Source: Phenylobacterium sp. (GTDB lineage: Bacteria; Pseudomonadota; Alphaproteobacteria; Caulobacterales; Caulobacteraceae). From it: 37,226 bases of DNA. Of the stretch, positions 8,452 to 16,271 are shown piece by piece (position 1 is the stretch's first letter; the number at the start of each line of letters is the position of its first letter). The notes beneath the pieces were generated by a model that worked only from the letters and a program-made list of their open reading frames with translations, ran no database searches and was not told the origin of the DNA. The position numbers were made by a program, and so were the translations under genes. The stretch covers positions 1 through 37,226 of the forward strand of contig NZ_JAPSKZ010000013.1 in NCBI RefSeq assembly GCF_031181185.1, given 5' to 3'.

Positions 8452-8811
8452 ATGCTTAAGCAACGTCGCATGGCCGCCGAGCAGATCGCCGGCGCCCTGT
8501 TCGAGGCCGAAGCCGCCATTGACGCGGCCCTGGCCAAGACCGCCCACCTCACCGGCGTCATGCCGTCCCTGCGCAAGATGGCGGGCGCCTCGGCCCTCGT
8601 CGGCCAGGACGCGGTCGAGCGCGCCAGCCAGGCGATCCTCGCGCTGGCCGAAGCCCGCCGGGCCATCGTCGAGACCCACAAGGAGCTCAGCGTCGCCCAA
8701 GGCCAGGTCGGCCTCGGCGCCGTGGCGCTCGGCGATCCGGGTGATAAGCCGCCCGCCACCGCCGCGCTGGACCGGGGCGGCCGCCGCCTGCGCGAAGTGC
8801 GCGTCGCGTAA
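8452..8811 (+). CDS. Hypothetical protein, helical, Ala-rich (119 aa)
   Basis: No family recognised. It is preceded by GGAGA at good spacing. The sequence is Ala/Leu/Glu-rich and predicted largely helical (residues 5-95), without signal peptide or membrane segment; the C-terminal 25 residues are Gly/Arg-rich and probably disordered. The pattern of small residues and heptad-like hydrophobics (EQIAGALFEAEAAIDAAL) could support a helical bundle or oligomer. Normal high-GC3 codon use supports real coding. A hairpin with a T-rich tail about 35 nt after the stop suggests it ends its own short transcript. A GACTC (CcrM-type GANTC) lies directly before the ATG. Confidence 0.75.
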   Translation: MLKQRRMAAEQIAGALFEAEAAIDAALAKTAHLTGVMPSLRKMAGASALVGQDAVERASQAILALAEARRAIVETHKELSVAQGQVGLGAVALGDPGDKPPATAALDRGGRRLREVRVA

Positions 8812-8845
8812 ACCATTCCTCCCACGCAGCGATTTTGCGATCTTA

Positions 8846-8880
8846 GGCCCTCGGCTACGCACCGGGGGCCTTCTTGCTTT
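8846..8880 (+). terminator. Rho-independent terminator after the 119-aa gene
   Basis: GGCCCTCGG and CCGGGGGCC form a 9-bp stem (one G-T wobble) around the 7-nt loop CTACGCA, followed by TTCTTGCTTT. The TTG start of the next ORF falls within the T-rich tail, and its only Shine-Dalgarno-like bases (GGGGG) lie in the 3' arm. Confidence 0.6.
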
Positions 8881-9308
8881 CGCAGTTCTTCTCGCCCGCC
8901 CATCTGCCGTGGACCCTCGCCGTACTGGCCATGTTCGGCTTGACGGCACGGCGCGGCGGCGCCGACGAACGCTTGGCGGCCTACACCGTGGTCATCGCGT
9001 GGCTGCTCACCAAATTGCTCTACCGCTACCAGGGCGGTCAGACAGAGTGGGGCATCCTGGCGGTCGATCTGGGCGCGATGGCGGTGTTCGTGCAAATCGC
9101 GCTTCGAAGCCAACGACACTGGCCGATGTTTGCGGCGGGTTTCCACCTCCTCTCGCTCGTGACCCATCTCGCTCGTACAGTCGATCCTACAGTGGGCGGG
9201 TGGGCCTACATCACGGCACAGATCATCTGGGGTTACCTGCTGGTCTTCTCGATCGGCTACGGCGCCTGGACCGCGCCGAAGCGGTCTGCCGTCACCGGCC
9301 CAACCTGA
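8874..9308 (+). CDS. Hypothetical four-helix membrane protein (144 aa)
   Basis: No family recognised. Four hydrophobic segments are visible (about residues 10-24, 36-50, 62-78 and 110-130), with short charged loops such as TARRGGADERL and LYRYQGGQTEW. This suggests a small polytopic inner-membrane protein. The start is uncertain: TTG at 8874 is the only start codon between the upstream stop (8844) and the first membrane segment. It keeps that segment whole, and GGGGG is suitably placed, but those bases are in a terminator stem. A later ATG at 8931 would cut into the first helix. Codon use fits the neighbours. Confidence 0.7.
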   Translation: MLSQFFSPAHLPWTLAVLAMFGLTARRGGADERLAAYTVVIAWLLTKLLYRYQGGQTEWGILAVDLGAMAVFVQIALRSQRHWPMFAAGFHLLSLVTHLARTVDPTVGGWAYITAQIIWGYLLVFSIGYGAWTAPKRSAVTGPT

Positions 9309-9375
9309 AAGTTCCGTAATTTGGCGTGGCCGCCCGCGCCGCTAAGCTCGCCCGACGTTTGGGGGAGCTTCCGAC

Positions 9376-11226
9376 ATGACCACGCTTTCGCGCCGCGACG
9401 CGCTGTTCCTCGCCGCCGCCGTAGCCGCCGCGCCGGCGGCCCGCGCACAGGGCGGCGAGCCGCCGCTTTCCATGACCTGGGACCTGACCGACCTCTACGC
9501 GAGCGACGCGGCGTGGGAGGCCGAGCGCAAGGCCCTGATGGCCGAGCTGCCGAAAATCGCCCTGTACCGCGGCCGCCTGGGCGAAAGCGCCGCCACGCTG
9601 CGCACCGCCCTGCAGCTGGTGTCGGACCTCACCCGCCGGGGCGCCCGCCTGTTCGTCTACGCCAGCCTCAAGGCCGACGAGGATCTGCAGGTCGCGGCCA
9701 ACCAGGAGCGCCGCCAGGTGGCCGTGGGCCTGTTCGCCGAGTTCGGCGAGGCCACGTCCTGGATCAACCCCGAGGTCCTGGCCCTCGGCGCGGAGAAGAT
9801 CCGCGGCTTCGTGGCCGCCGACCCGGGCCTGGCGAAGTTCCGCTTCGGCCTGGAGGACACCCTGCGGCTCGCGCCCCACACGCTGGACGCCGCCGGCGAG
9901 GCGCTGATCGCCCAGGCGACGCAGACGCTGTCGGGACCCCAGCAGATCCGCCAGCAACTGGTCTCGTCCGATCTCCCGTGGCCCGAAGTCGAGCTGAAGC
10001 GCGGCAAGGTGCGCCTGGACCAGCAGGGCTATACCGCCGCCCGCTCCTCGCCCGACCGCACCGAGCGCAAGCTGGTGTTCGACCGCTTCTTCGGCGCGTT
10101 GAAGACCTATGAATCGACCCTGGGCGCCTCGCTCTCCACGCAGGTGCAGGGCGACATCTTCCAGGCCAAGGCCCGGAAGTACCCGAGCGCGCTGGCGGCG
10201 GCGCTGGGCGGGCCGAACATCCCCGAAGGCGTGTACCGCACGCTGGTGGCCGAGGCGAACCGCGGCCTGCCGATCCTGCACCGCTACTTCGACATCCGCC
10301 GCCGGATGCTGGGCCTGTCCGAGATGGCCTACTTCGACATCTACCCGCCGCTGACCAAGCTGGACCTGAAGTTCGACGTGCCGGCGTCGCGGCGGCTGAC
10401 TGTGGAGGCCGTACGTCCGCTGGGGCCCGAGTACGGCAAGCTCTTCGCCGAGGCCTCCGCGGCCAAGTGGGTCCACGTCTATCCGCAGAAGGGCAAGCGG
10501 ACCGGCGCCTACGTCAACGGCGGCGCCTACGACGTACATCCCTACATGCTGCTGAACCACACCGATGACTACGAGGGCCTGTCGACCTACGCCCACGAGT
10601 GGGGCCACGCCATGCACACGGTGCTGGCGGTGAAGCATCAGCCCTACGAACTCTACGGCTATCCGACCTTCACGGCCGAGGTCGCCTCGACGGTCAACGA
10701 GCAGCTGCTGGTCAGCCACATGCTGAAGGGCGTCAAGGGCCGGGACGAGCGGCTGTTCTACCTGGACCGGGTCTGCGAGATGATGCGCAGCACCTTCTTC
10801 CGTCAGACCATGTTCGCCGAGTTCGAGCTGACCATCCACGAGGTGGCCGAGAAGGGCGAGGCGCTGTCGGGCAAGCGGCTGACCGAGATCTACCTCGACC
10901 TGCTGAAGCGCTATCACGGCCCGCGCGTGACCATCGATCCGCTGTACGGGATCGAGTGGGCCTACATCCAGCACTTCTACCTGAACTTCTACGTCTACCA
11001 GTACGCCACCTCGGTGACGGCGGCTTCGGCGTTCGCCGAGAAGATCCTGGGCGGCGGCGCGCGCGAGCGGGACGCCTACCTGGGCGTGCTGAAGGCCGGC
11101 GGCTCGGATTATCCGGTGGCCGTGCTGCAGAAGGCCGGCGTGGACATGACCGGGCCGGAGCCCTACCGCGCCATGCTGACCAAGTTCAGCCGCACCCTGG
11201 ACGAGATGGAGCGCCTGATCGCCTAG
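9376..11226 (+). CDS. pepF: Exported M3-family oligoendopeptidase F (zinc metallopeptidase)
   Basis: 616 aa. The N-terminus has a twin-arginine signal (SRRDALFLAAA, with AARA-QGG as likely cleavage region), so the enzyme is probably folded with its zinc and exported by Tat to the periplasm. The M3 zinc site is intact: HEWGH at 407-411 and the third ligand Glu435 in FTAEVAST. The PepF-type C-terminal region (YGIEWAYIQHFYLNFYVYQY) is present. It would cut medium-length peptides, here of periplasmic or imported origin. GGGGGAG precedes the ATG. Its TAG overlaps the stop of convergent comM by CTAG. Most PepF proteins are cytoplasmic, so the Tat signal is a distinguishing trait. Confidence 0.93.
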   Translation: MTTLSRRDALFLAAAVAAAPAARAQGGEPPLSMTWDLTDLYASDAAWEAERKALMAELPKIALYRGRLGESAATLRTALQLVSDLTRRGARLFVYASLKADEDLQVAANQERRQVAVGLFAEFGEATSWINPEVLALGAEKIRGFVAADPGLAKFRFGLEDTLRLAPHTLDAAGEALIAQATQTLSGPQQIRQQLVSSDLPWPEVELKRGKVRLDQQGYTAARSSPDRTERKLVFDRFFGALKTYESTLGASLSTQVQGDIFQAKARKYPSALAAALGGPNIPEGVYRTLVAEANRGLPILHRYFDIRRRMLGLSEMAYFDIYPPLTKLDLKFDVPASRRLTVEAVRPLGPEYGKLFAEASAAKWVHVYPQKGKRTGAYVNGGAYDVHPYMLLNHTDDYEGLSTYAHEWGHAMHTVLAVKHQPYELYGYPTFTAEVASTVNEQLLVSHMLKGVKGRDERLFYLDRVCEMMRSTFFRQTMFAEFELTIHEVAEKGEALSGKRLTEIYLDLLKRYHGPRVTIDPLYGIEWAYIQHFYLNFYVYQYATSVTAASAFAEKILGGGARERDAYLGVLKAGGSDYPVAVLQKAGVDMTGPEPYRAMLTKFSRTLDEMERLIA

Positions 11227-12734
11227 GCGAAGGCGCCGACGCCGGCGGGCGCGACCCGCCGGTAGATCAGCGCCTCGGCCACGTGCACGCGGCGCACGGC
11301 GTCCGAGCCTTCCAGGTCGGCGATGGTGCGGGCGAGCCTGAGCGTGCGCGTCCAGCCGCGGGCCGTGAGGCCGCCGCTCTCCGCCGCCCTGGTGAGCAGC
11401 GCGCGCGCGGGCTCGTCCAGCCCGGCCGCTACCTCGAGGAAGTCGCCCTCGGCCTGCGCGTTCAGGCCGCCGCCGCGTTCGATCTGCAATTGGCGGGCGC
11501 CGTGGACCCGCGACGCGGCCTCGGCGGTGCCTTCGGTGGGCGGCGGCAGCGCCAGGTCGGCGGCGGTCACCGGCGGAACCTCCACCTGCAGGTCGATGCG
11601 GTCCATCAGCGGGCCCGAGATGCGGCCCTGATAGTCGGTCTGGCAGCGCGGGGCGCGTCCGCAGGCGCCGCGGCCCGGGCCGCCCTGGCCGCAGCGGCAG
11701 GGATTCATCGCCGCCACCAGCTGGAAGCGGGCCGGATAGCGCACGTGGGCGTTGGCCCGGGCGACCACCACCTCGCCGGTCTCCAGCGGCTGGCGCAGGC
11801 TGTCCAGCGCCTGGGCGCCGAACTCGGGCAGCTCGTCCAGGAACAGCACCCCGTTGTGGGCCAGGCTGACCTCGCCGGGCTTGGCCTTCAGCCCGCCGCC
11901 GGTGAGCGCGGCCATGCTGGCCGAGTGGTGGGGCGCGCGGAAGGGCCGGGCGCGGGTGAGCTGGCCGCGGGCGATCAGCCCGGCGACGGAATGCACCATC
12001 GAGGTCTCGAGCAGCTCTTCCGAAGTCAGCGGCGGCAGGAGCCCCGGCAGCCGGGCCGCCATCATCGACTTGCCCGAGCCGGGCGGCCCCGAGAACAGCA
12101 GGTTGTGGCCCCCGGCCGCGGCGATCTCCAGCGCCCGCTTGGCGTTCTCCTGGCCCTTCACGTCGCGCAGGTCTGGAACGCGCTCGGCGTCCAGCATGGG
12201 CCCAGGCTTCGGGGCCGACAGCACCTGGGTTCCGCGGAAGTGGTTCACCAGGGCGATCAGCGACGGGGCCGCCAGCACCCGGGTGTCGCCGGCCCAGGCG
12301 GCCTCGGGCCCACAGGCCTCGGGACAGATCAGTCCCAGTCCCAGGCCGCCGGCGGCGACAGCCGCGGGCAGGGCGCCCGCGACCGGCGTGATCCGGCCGT
12401 CCAGGGCGAGTTCGCCCATGGCCGCCCAGCCGTCGAGCGCGTCCGGCGGCAGGATGCCCATGCCGGCCATGACCGCCAGCGCGATCGGCAGGTCATAGTG
12501 GCTGCCCATCTTCGGCAGGTCGGCGGGCGCGAGGTTCGCGACGATGCGGCGGCCGGGCATCGCGAGCCCCATGCCGGTGAAGGCGGCGATCACCCGCTCC
12601 CGGCTTTCGGCCACCGCCTTGTCGCCCAGGCCGACGACGATGAAGGCGAACGAACCGGCGGTGAACTGCACCTGGACGTCCACGCGCACGGCCTCGACGC
12701 CCGAGAACGCCAGGGTCACCACCCGCGCCGCCAT
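11223..12734 (-). CDS. comM: YifB/ComM family Mg-chelatase-like AAA+ ATPase
   Basis: 503 aa. It has an N-terminal Lon-protease-like fold (about 1-165), then an AAA+ core with Walker A GPPGSGKS (about 216-223), Walker B LFLDELPEF, the four-cysteine region around NPCRCG, and a C-terminal Mg-chelatase-like domain. Vibrio ComM is a hexameric branch-migration helicase that helps integrate transforming DNA; related proteins occur in non-competent bacteria. The track starts at a TTG 6 nt upstream; I choose ATG at 12734 because AAGGGG is well placed and family members begin MAARVV. The leader contains a perfect SOS box and a perfect DnaA box, so DNA-damage control is likely. The stop overlaps pepF by CTAG. 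Confidence 0.94.
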   Translation of the reverse strand: MAARVVTLAFSGVEAVRVDVQVQFTAGSFAFIVVGLGDKAVAESRERVIAAFTGMGLAMPGRRIVANLAPADLPKMGSHYDLPIALAVMAGMGILPPDALDGWAAMGELALDGRITPVAGALPAAVAAGGLGLGLICPEACGPEAAWAGDTRVLAAPSLIALVNHFRGTQVLSAPKPGPMLDAERVPDLRDVKGQENAKRALEIAAAGGHNLLFSGPPGSGKSMMAARLPGLLPPLTSEELLETSMVHSVAGLIARGQLTRARPFRAPHHSASMAALTGGGLKAKPGEVSLAHNGVLFLDELPEFGAQALDSLRQPLETGEVVVARANAHVRYPARFQLVAAMNPCRCGQGGPGRGACGRAPRCQTDYQGRISGPLMDRIDLQVEVPPVTAADLALPPPTEGTAEAASRVHGARQLQIERGGGLNAQAEGDFLEVAAGLDEPARALLTRAAESGGLTARGWTRTLRLARTIADLEGSDAVRRVHVAEALIYRRVAPAGVGAFA

Positions 12735-12761
12735 CCTCAACCCCTTGTGTGTGTCCGCGAC

Positions 12762-12770
12762 TTATCCACA
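12762..12770 (+). promoter_or_regulatory. Perfect DnaA box upstream of comM
   Basis: TTATCCACA matches the strongest E. coli DnaA box exactly. It lies 28-36 nt upstream of the comM ATG, between that ATG and the SOS box. Only one copy is seen here, so it is a regulatory candidate and not an origin. Confidence 0.5.
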
Positions 12771-12800
12771 AACAGCAGCACGAAGCTTGGCCTGGATCAA

Positions 12801-12815
12801 GAACAGAAATAGAAC
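12801..12815 (-). promoter_or_regulatory. LexA (SOS) box of comM, alphaproteobacterial type
   Basis: The plus strand reads GAAC-AGAAATA-GAAC, which on the comM strand is GTTC-N7-GTTC, the direct-repeat LexA operator of alphaproteobacteria. Both half-sites are perfect and the 7-bp spacer is A/T-rich. It lies 67-81 nt upstream of the comM ATG. The palindrome ACTTTC-TGA-GAAAGT overlaps it by two bases (12814-12828) and may be part of the promoter or a second operator. Confidence 0.75.
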
Positions 12816-12865
12816 TTTCTGAGAAAGTCAGCCATCTCCGCGGCTTGGCGGCCTCTTTTGATGGT

Positions 12866-12879
12866 GTCGGCTAGCCGAC
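12866..12879 (-). terminator. 14-bp perfect palindrome 3' of gshB, possible weak terminator
   Basis: GTCGGCTAGCCGAC is a perfect palindrome 26 nt beyond the gshB stop. As RNA it gives a 5-bp stem with a CUAG loop. There is no T-run after it on the minus strand, so termination would need Rho or other factors; it could instead be a protein-binding site. Confidence 0.3.
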
Positions 12880-12904
12880 GCGGGCAAGCCGTTCAAACAC
12901 GGCG

Positions 12905-13846
12905 CTAGGCGCGTAGAGCCTCGATCCGCGCCCACATGGCCTCGGTGGCGTCGATCCCCGTGAACCGTTTGAGCGCCACCGCCCCGGTCGGGGAGGTGAC
13001 GTTGATCTCGGTCAGGTAGTCGCCGATCACGTCGATGCCGACGAAGATCAGGCCCCGCGCCTTCAGCTCCGGCCCGATGGTGGCGCAGATCTCCCGGTCG
13101 CGGGCGGTCAGCTCCACCGGCTCGGCCTTGCCGCCGACGGCCAGGTTCGAACGGATCTGCCCTTTCTCGGGCACGCGGTTGATCGCCCCCACGGGTTCGC
13201 CGTCGACGATCAGGATGCGCTTGTCCCCCTTGGTCACCGAGGGCAGGAACTTCTGCACGATCACCGGCTCGCGGCCGATTTGGGCGTGCAGCTCCAGCAT
13301 GGCGTCGATGTTCGGGTCGTCGGCCAGGTGCCGGGTGACGCCCGAACCGCCGCGGCCGTTCAGCGGCTTCATGACGATGTCGCCGTGCCGGGCGCGGAAG
13401 TCGTAGATCGCCTCCTTGTCCTGGGTGATCAGCGTCGGCGGCTGCAGGCCTGGGAACTTCGTCACGAACAGCTTCTCGGGCGCGTTGCGCACCTCCCGCG
13501 GGTCGTTGACCACGAGCACCTGCGGATGGACCGCCTCCAGGAAGAAGGTCGTGTCGATGTAGTGCATGTCGAACGGCGGGTCCTGCCGCAGCAGCACGAC
13601 GTCGAACTCGGTCAGCTCGGCCCGGCGCCAGGGGCCGAGGGCGGCATGCTCGCCGGCCACGCGCTGCACCCGCACGTCGCGGCCGCGGGCGAAGACGCGG
13701 CCGTCTTCCATCGCCAGCTTGTCGGTCGTGTAGACGAACAGGGCGTGCCCGCGCGCCTGCGCCGTCTCCATCATCAGGAAGGTCGTGTCGCCCTCGATGT
13801 TCACGCCCTCGATGGGATCCATCTGGACGGCGACTTTCAGAGACAT
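12905..13846 (-). CDS. gshB: Glutathione synthetase
   Basis: 313 aa. The ATP-grasp enzyme that joins gamma-glutamylcysteine and glycine to make glutathione, in the cytoplasm. Typical features are the N-terminal [20 protein letters not shown], the [11 protein letters not shown] substrate region, the ATP-grasp stretch [14 protein letters not shown], and the C-terminal [10 protein letters not shown]. The track ORF starts 237 nt further upstream, but that extension is Arg/Ser-rich off-frame sequence. ATG at 13846 follows GGGGAAG and fits the conserved start. It is the last gene of the rsmI-yraN-SirB1-gshB run, a common alphaproteobacterial order. Confidence 0.96.
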   Translation of the reverse strand: MSLKVAVQMDPIEGVNIEGDTTFLMMETAQARGHALFVYTTDKLAMEDGRVFARGRDVRVQRVAGEHAALGPWRRAELTEFDVVLLRQDPPFDMHYIDTTFFLEAVHPQVLVVNDPREVRNAPEKLFVTKFPGLQPPTLITQDKEAIYDFRARHGDIVMKPLNGRGGSGVTRHLADDPNIDAMLELHAQIGREPVIVQKFLPSVTKGDKRILIVDGEPVGAINRVPEKGQIRSNLAVGGKAEPVELTARDREICATIGPELKARGLIFVGIDVIGDYLTEINVTSPTGAVALKRFTGIDATEAMWARIEALRA

Positions 13847-13911
13847 GCGCTTCCCCGCGTGACGGCTCAGGTTCAGCGAGATAGGCGGTCGGACGCCCAA
13901 GCGCCAGCGGC

Positions 13912-14013
13912 TCAGCGGTTGCCGATGGTCCCGGAGCCCAGGCTTTCGGCCTTCACGCCGACGACGACGAGCCGTGCGCCGTCGATCTCGATGAGCGTGT
14001 CGGCGGGGTCCAG
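13912..14013 (-). pseudogene. Possible remnant of an RTX-like repeat protein C-terminus
   Basis: Between gshB and the SirB1 gene one minus-strand frame reads 33 codons from directly after a TAG to a TGA ([20 protein letters not shown] and on). It has no start codon or ribosome binding site, yet has natural-looking composition and GC3. The alternating hydrophobic pattern followed by a conserved-looking tail resembles the last repeat of calcium-binding RTX/serralysin-like proteins. I read it as a leftover 3' end of a deleted gene. It may equally be chance. Confidence 0.25.
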
Positions 14014-14024
14014 CTAAGGCAAGG

Positions 14025-14840
14025 CTAGTTGAGACGGAGCCTGACGCGCTCGCGCTGGGCGCGGGCGGCGAGCGCCGCCCCACCGTCGATCGAGGTCGCC
14101 CGCTGCAGAGCCTCCAGCGCCCCGGCCAGAGCGCCCTGGCCCTCGCGGGCCGCAGCGACGTCGAGCCACGGCCGGTGGTCGCCTGGATCCAGCAGCGCCC
14201 GGCGCAGGGCGGCGCGTTCGGCGCGGGGGTAGTCGCGCACGTTGCTGGCGCGCGCGTAGATGATGTTCTGCAGCCGCATCAGGACGGCCCGGTCGCTGAC
14301 CGGCGCCATCAGCCGGTCCAGCCGGTCGGCGACGTTGGGGGTCAGGCCCGCGTGCAGCGCCCGCCGGGTCAACTCCGACGGCAGGACCACCCGCCCCTCC
14401 GAGAACGGATCCAGCGCCAGCGGCCCCTCCTCGGTCTCGATCCGCAGCAGGAAGTGGCCGGGGAAGTCGACGCCCTGCACGGTCAGGCCGCAACGGCGGG
14501 CGGCGTGCAGGTAGAAGATGCCCAGGGTCACTGCCAATCCGCGGCGGGTCTCGGCCACGGTGATGATGTCGGCGTTGCCGAGCCCTTCGGTGGCGAACAG
14601 GTCGCCCGCCAGCCGCAGGTCGCCGGCCATAGCCTCGGCCAGGGCTTCCTCGGCGCTCTCGCGCTTCAGGCGGTCGGACAGGCGCTGGACGCCGGCCTGG
14701 GCCAGGTCGCGCACCACGCCCGCATCGCGCGCGGGATCCTCGTGCATGGCGCACGCGATCGCGGCGTCCAACAACGGGAATTCGCTCTCGGGAGCGGCCC
14801 CTGCTTCAAGCAGGATCGTCTCGGCCTCTTCACGGTCCAT
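14025..14840 (-). CDS. SirB1 family (transglutaminase-like fold) protein
   Basis: 271 aa from ATG at 14840 ([15 protein letters not shown]); the track's longer version adds off-frame residues. The central region ([53 protein letters not shown]) is the SirB1/transglutaminase-like core, followed by a TPR-like C-terminus ([20 protein letters not shown]). The exact biochemical role of SirB1 proteins is unknown. The usual Cys-His-Asp triad is not complete here: the position that is Cys in true transglutaminases appears non-Cys, so peptidase activity is doubtful. It lies 25 nt after yraN and upstream of gshB on the same strand. A GAATC (GANTC) lies 15 nt before the ATG. Confidence 0.85.
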   Translation of the reverse strand: MDREEAETILLEAGAAPESEFPLLDAAIACAMHEDPARDAGVVRDLAQAGVQRLSDRLKRESAEEALAEAMAGDLRLAGDLFATEGLGNADIITVAETRRGLAVTLGIFYLHAARRCGLTVQGVDFPGHFLLRIETEEGPLALDPFSEGRVVLPSELTRRALHAGLTPNVADRLDRLMAPVSDRAVLMRLQNIIYARASNVRDYPRAERAALRRALLDPGDHRPWLDVAAAREGQGALAGALEALQRATSIDGGAALAARAQRERVRLRLN

Positions 14841-14865
14841 GCGGCTAGAACTGAGAATCCGTCCC

Positions 14866-15237
14866 TCAGGCGCCCTTCCAGGCGTCGGGAATATGCATAG
14901 GAAGGCGTCCGGGCGCGAGGGCCAGCAGGTCGAGGCGAACCGACGCACCCTGAAGACCCGGCCGGCGGGCGGCCAGCGTGACCGCGGCCCGGCGCAGGCG
15001 ATCGCGCTGGTCGAAGCCCACCGCGTCCAGCGCCGCCTCGAGGCTGGCGCGGCGTTTCACCTCAACGACGGCCAGCACCCGGCCGCGCTTGGCCAGCAGG
15101 TCGATCTCGGCGCCCGGCGTCTTCAGCCGGAAGCCCAGGATGCGGTAGCCCTTGGCCATGAGCCACAGCGCCGCCAGCACCTCGCCGCGCCGGCCGGACA
15201 GCCGCGCCGCCGCGCCCCGGGCGGCCCGCGCCTTCAC
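14866..15237 (-). CDS. yraN: YraN family (UPF0102) endonuclease-fold protein
   Basis: 123 aa. Restriction-endonuclease-like fold shown by the conserved GAEIDLLAKRG and VVEVKRR motifs (the acidic and Lys residues of a PD-(D/E)xK-type site). The family is near universal in bacteria and is often next to rsmI, as here; its physiological role is not settled (Holliday-junction-resolvase-like fold). Its ATG overlaps the rsmI stop as ATGA, so translation is coupled. The N-terminus is Arg/Ala-rich (MKARAARGAAARLSGRRGE), usual for GC-rich members. Confidence 0.93.
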   Translation of the reverse strand: MKARAARGAAARLSGRRGEVLAALWLMAKGYRILGFRLKTPGAEIDLLAKRGRVLAVVEVKRRASLEAALDAVGFDQRDRLRRAAVTLAARRPGLQGASVRLDLLALAPGRLPMHIPDAWKGA

Positions 15238-16097
15238 CGCTTCAGCTCCAACGCCCGGCGGTAGAGGTCGCGGCGGGGCAGGCCCAGCGCCTTGGCCACC
15301 TCGGCGGCGGCGTCGGCGGGCTTCAGCCGGCTGAGCGCCTCGGCGAGCGCGGCGTCGGCGTCGGCCGCGCTGGCCTCAGTTTCTCGGCCGGGCGCGACCA
15401 GCACGACGATCTCGCCCTTCGGCGCCTCGAACTGCGGGTCGGCCGCCAGCGCCGACAGCGGCCCGCGCACGATGGTTTCGTAGAGCTTGGTCAGTTCGCG
15501 GCAGACCACCGCCTCCCGGTCGCCCAGCACCTCGGCCATGTCGGCGAGGCTCGCCGCCAGCCGTGACCCGCCCTCGAAGAACACCAGCGTCGCCCGGAGG
15601 CCCGCAAGCTCGGTCAGGAAGGTGCGGCGCGCGGCCGACTTCGGCGGCGGGAAGCCGGCGAACAGGAAGCGGTCGGTCGGCAGTCCGGAGACGGACAGTC
15701 CCGCCAGCAGGGCCGAGGCGCCGGGGATCGGGATGACCGGATGACCCGCGGCCGCGGCCTCGCGCACCACGCGGTAGCCGGGGTCGGAGACCAGCGGCGT
15801 GCCGGCGTCCGACACCAGCGCCACCCGCTGTCCCGCCTCCAGGGCTGCCAGGGCGCGCGGGATCGCGCGGGCTTCGCCGTGCTCGTCGCAACGCTCGAGC
15901 TTGGCCGAGAGGCCGAACGCCTGCAGCAGCTTGCCGGCGACCCGGGTGTCCTCGGCCAGCACCAGCTCGGCCTGGGCCAGCACGTCCAGCGCCCGCAGGG
16001 TGATGTCGCGCAGGTTGCCGATCGGGGTGGCGACCACATAGAGCCCCGGCGCCAGGGGCGCGTCGTCCAGGGCGGGCGGGGGCAGGGTTCGTGCCAT
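15234..16097 (-). CDS. rsmI: 16S rRNA (cytidine1402-2'-O)-methyltransferase RsmI
   Basis: 287 aa. It 2'-O-methylates C1402 of 16S rRNA in the decoding centre, using SAM. Tetrapyrrole-methylase fold with the family motifs YVVATPIGNLRDITLRA, LAEDTRVAGKLL, VALVSDAGTPLVSDPGYR, PIPGASALLAGLSVSGL and FEGGSRLAASL. The track ORF begins 147 nt upstream; I choose ATG at 16097 because the conserved part begins there and the extra stretch is off-type. No strong ribosome binding site is visible. First gene of the rsmI-yraN-SirB1-gshB run and divergent from GH16. Confidence 0.95.
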   Translation of the reverse strand: MARTLPPPALDDAPLAPGLYVVATPIGNLRDITLRALDVLAQAELVLAEDTRVAGKLLQAFGLSAKLERCDEHGEARAIPRALAALEAGQRVALVSDAGTPLVSDPGYRVVREAAAAGHPVIPIPGASALLAGLSVSGLPTDRFLFAGFPPPKSAARRTFLTELAGLRATLVFFEGGSRLAASLADMAEVLGDREAVVCRELTKLYETIVRGPLSALAADPQFEAPKGEIVVLVAPGRETEASAADADAALAEALSRLKPADAAAEVAKALGLPRRDLYRRALELKR

Positions 16098-16235
16098 GGC
16101 CGAGGCTTCGCCGGTCCGGCCCTGGAAGGCAAGATGCGCAACCGCGATCAAGCGGACGGGCGGCGCCGGAACCCGCCGCCCGGTCTGTCTCGTTGACGGT
16201 CGGGCGGACAAGGCGCTCTGGAGTTGGCGGTGACG

Positions 16236-16271
16236 ATGGCGCACGAGCTTTCCCGGCGGACGGCGCCATGA
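16236..16271 (+). other. Possible 11-codon leader ORF overlapping the GH16 start
   Basis: ATG at 16236 reads MAHELSRRTAP and stops at a TGA overlapping the GH16 ATG as ATGA. It supplies the basic RR n-region that the GH16 signal peptide lacks, so it may instead be the true N-terminus separated by a one-base frameshift. Coding status is unproven. Confidence 0.25.

Noticed and set aside
9292-10974. 560-aa minus-strand ORF antisense to pepF
   Set aside because: Shadow; the plus strand has an intact zinc peptidase.
10599-12812. 737-aa plus-strand ORF across pepF and comM
   Set aside because: Off-frame in pepF and antisense to comM; no recognisable domains.
12741-12904. Replication origin in the comM-gshB gap because of the DnaA box
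   Set aside because: Only one box is present, with no cluster, no AT-rich unwinding region and no origin-linked genes beside it.
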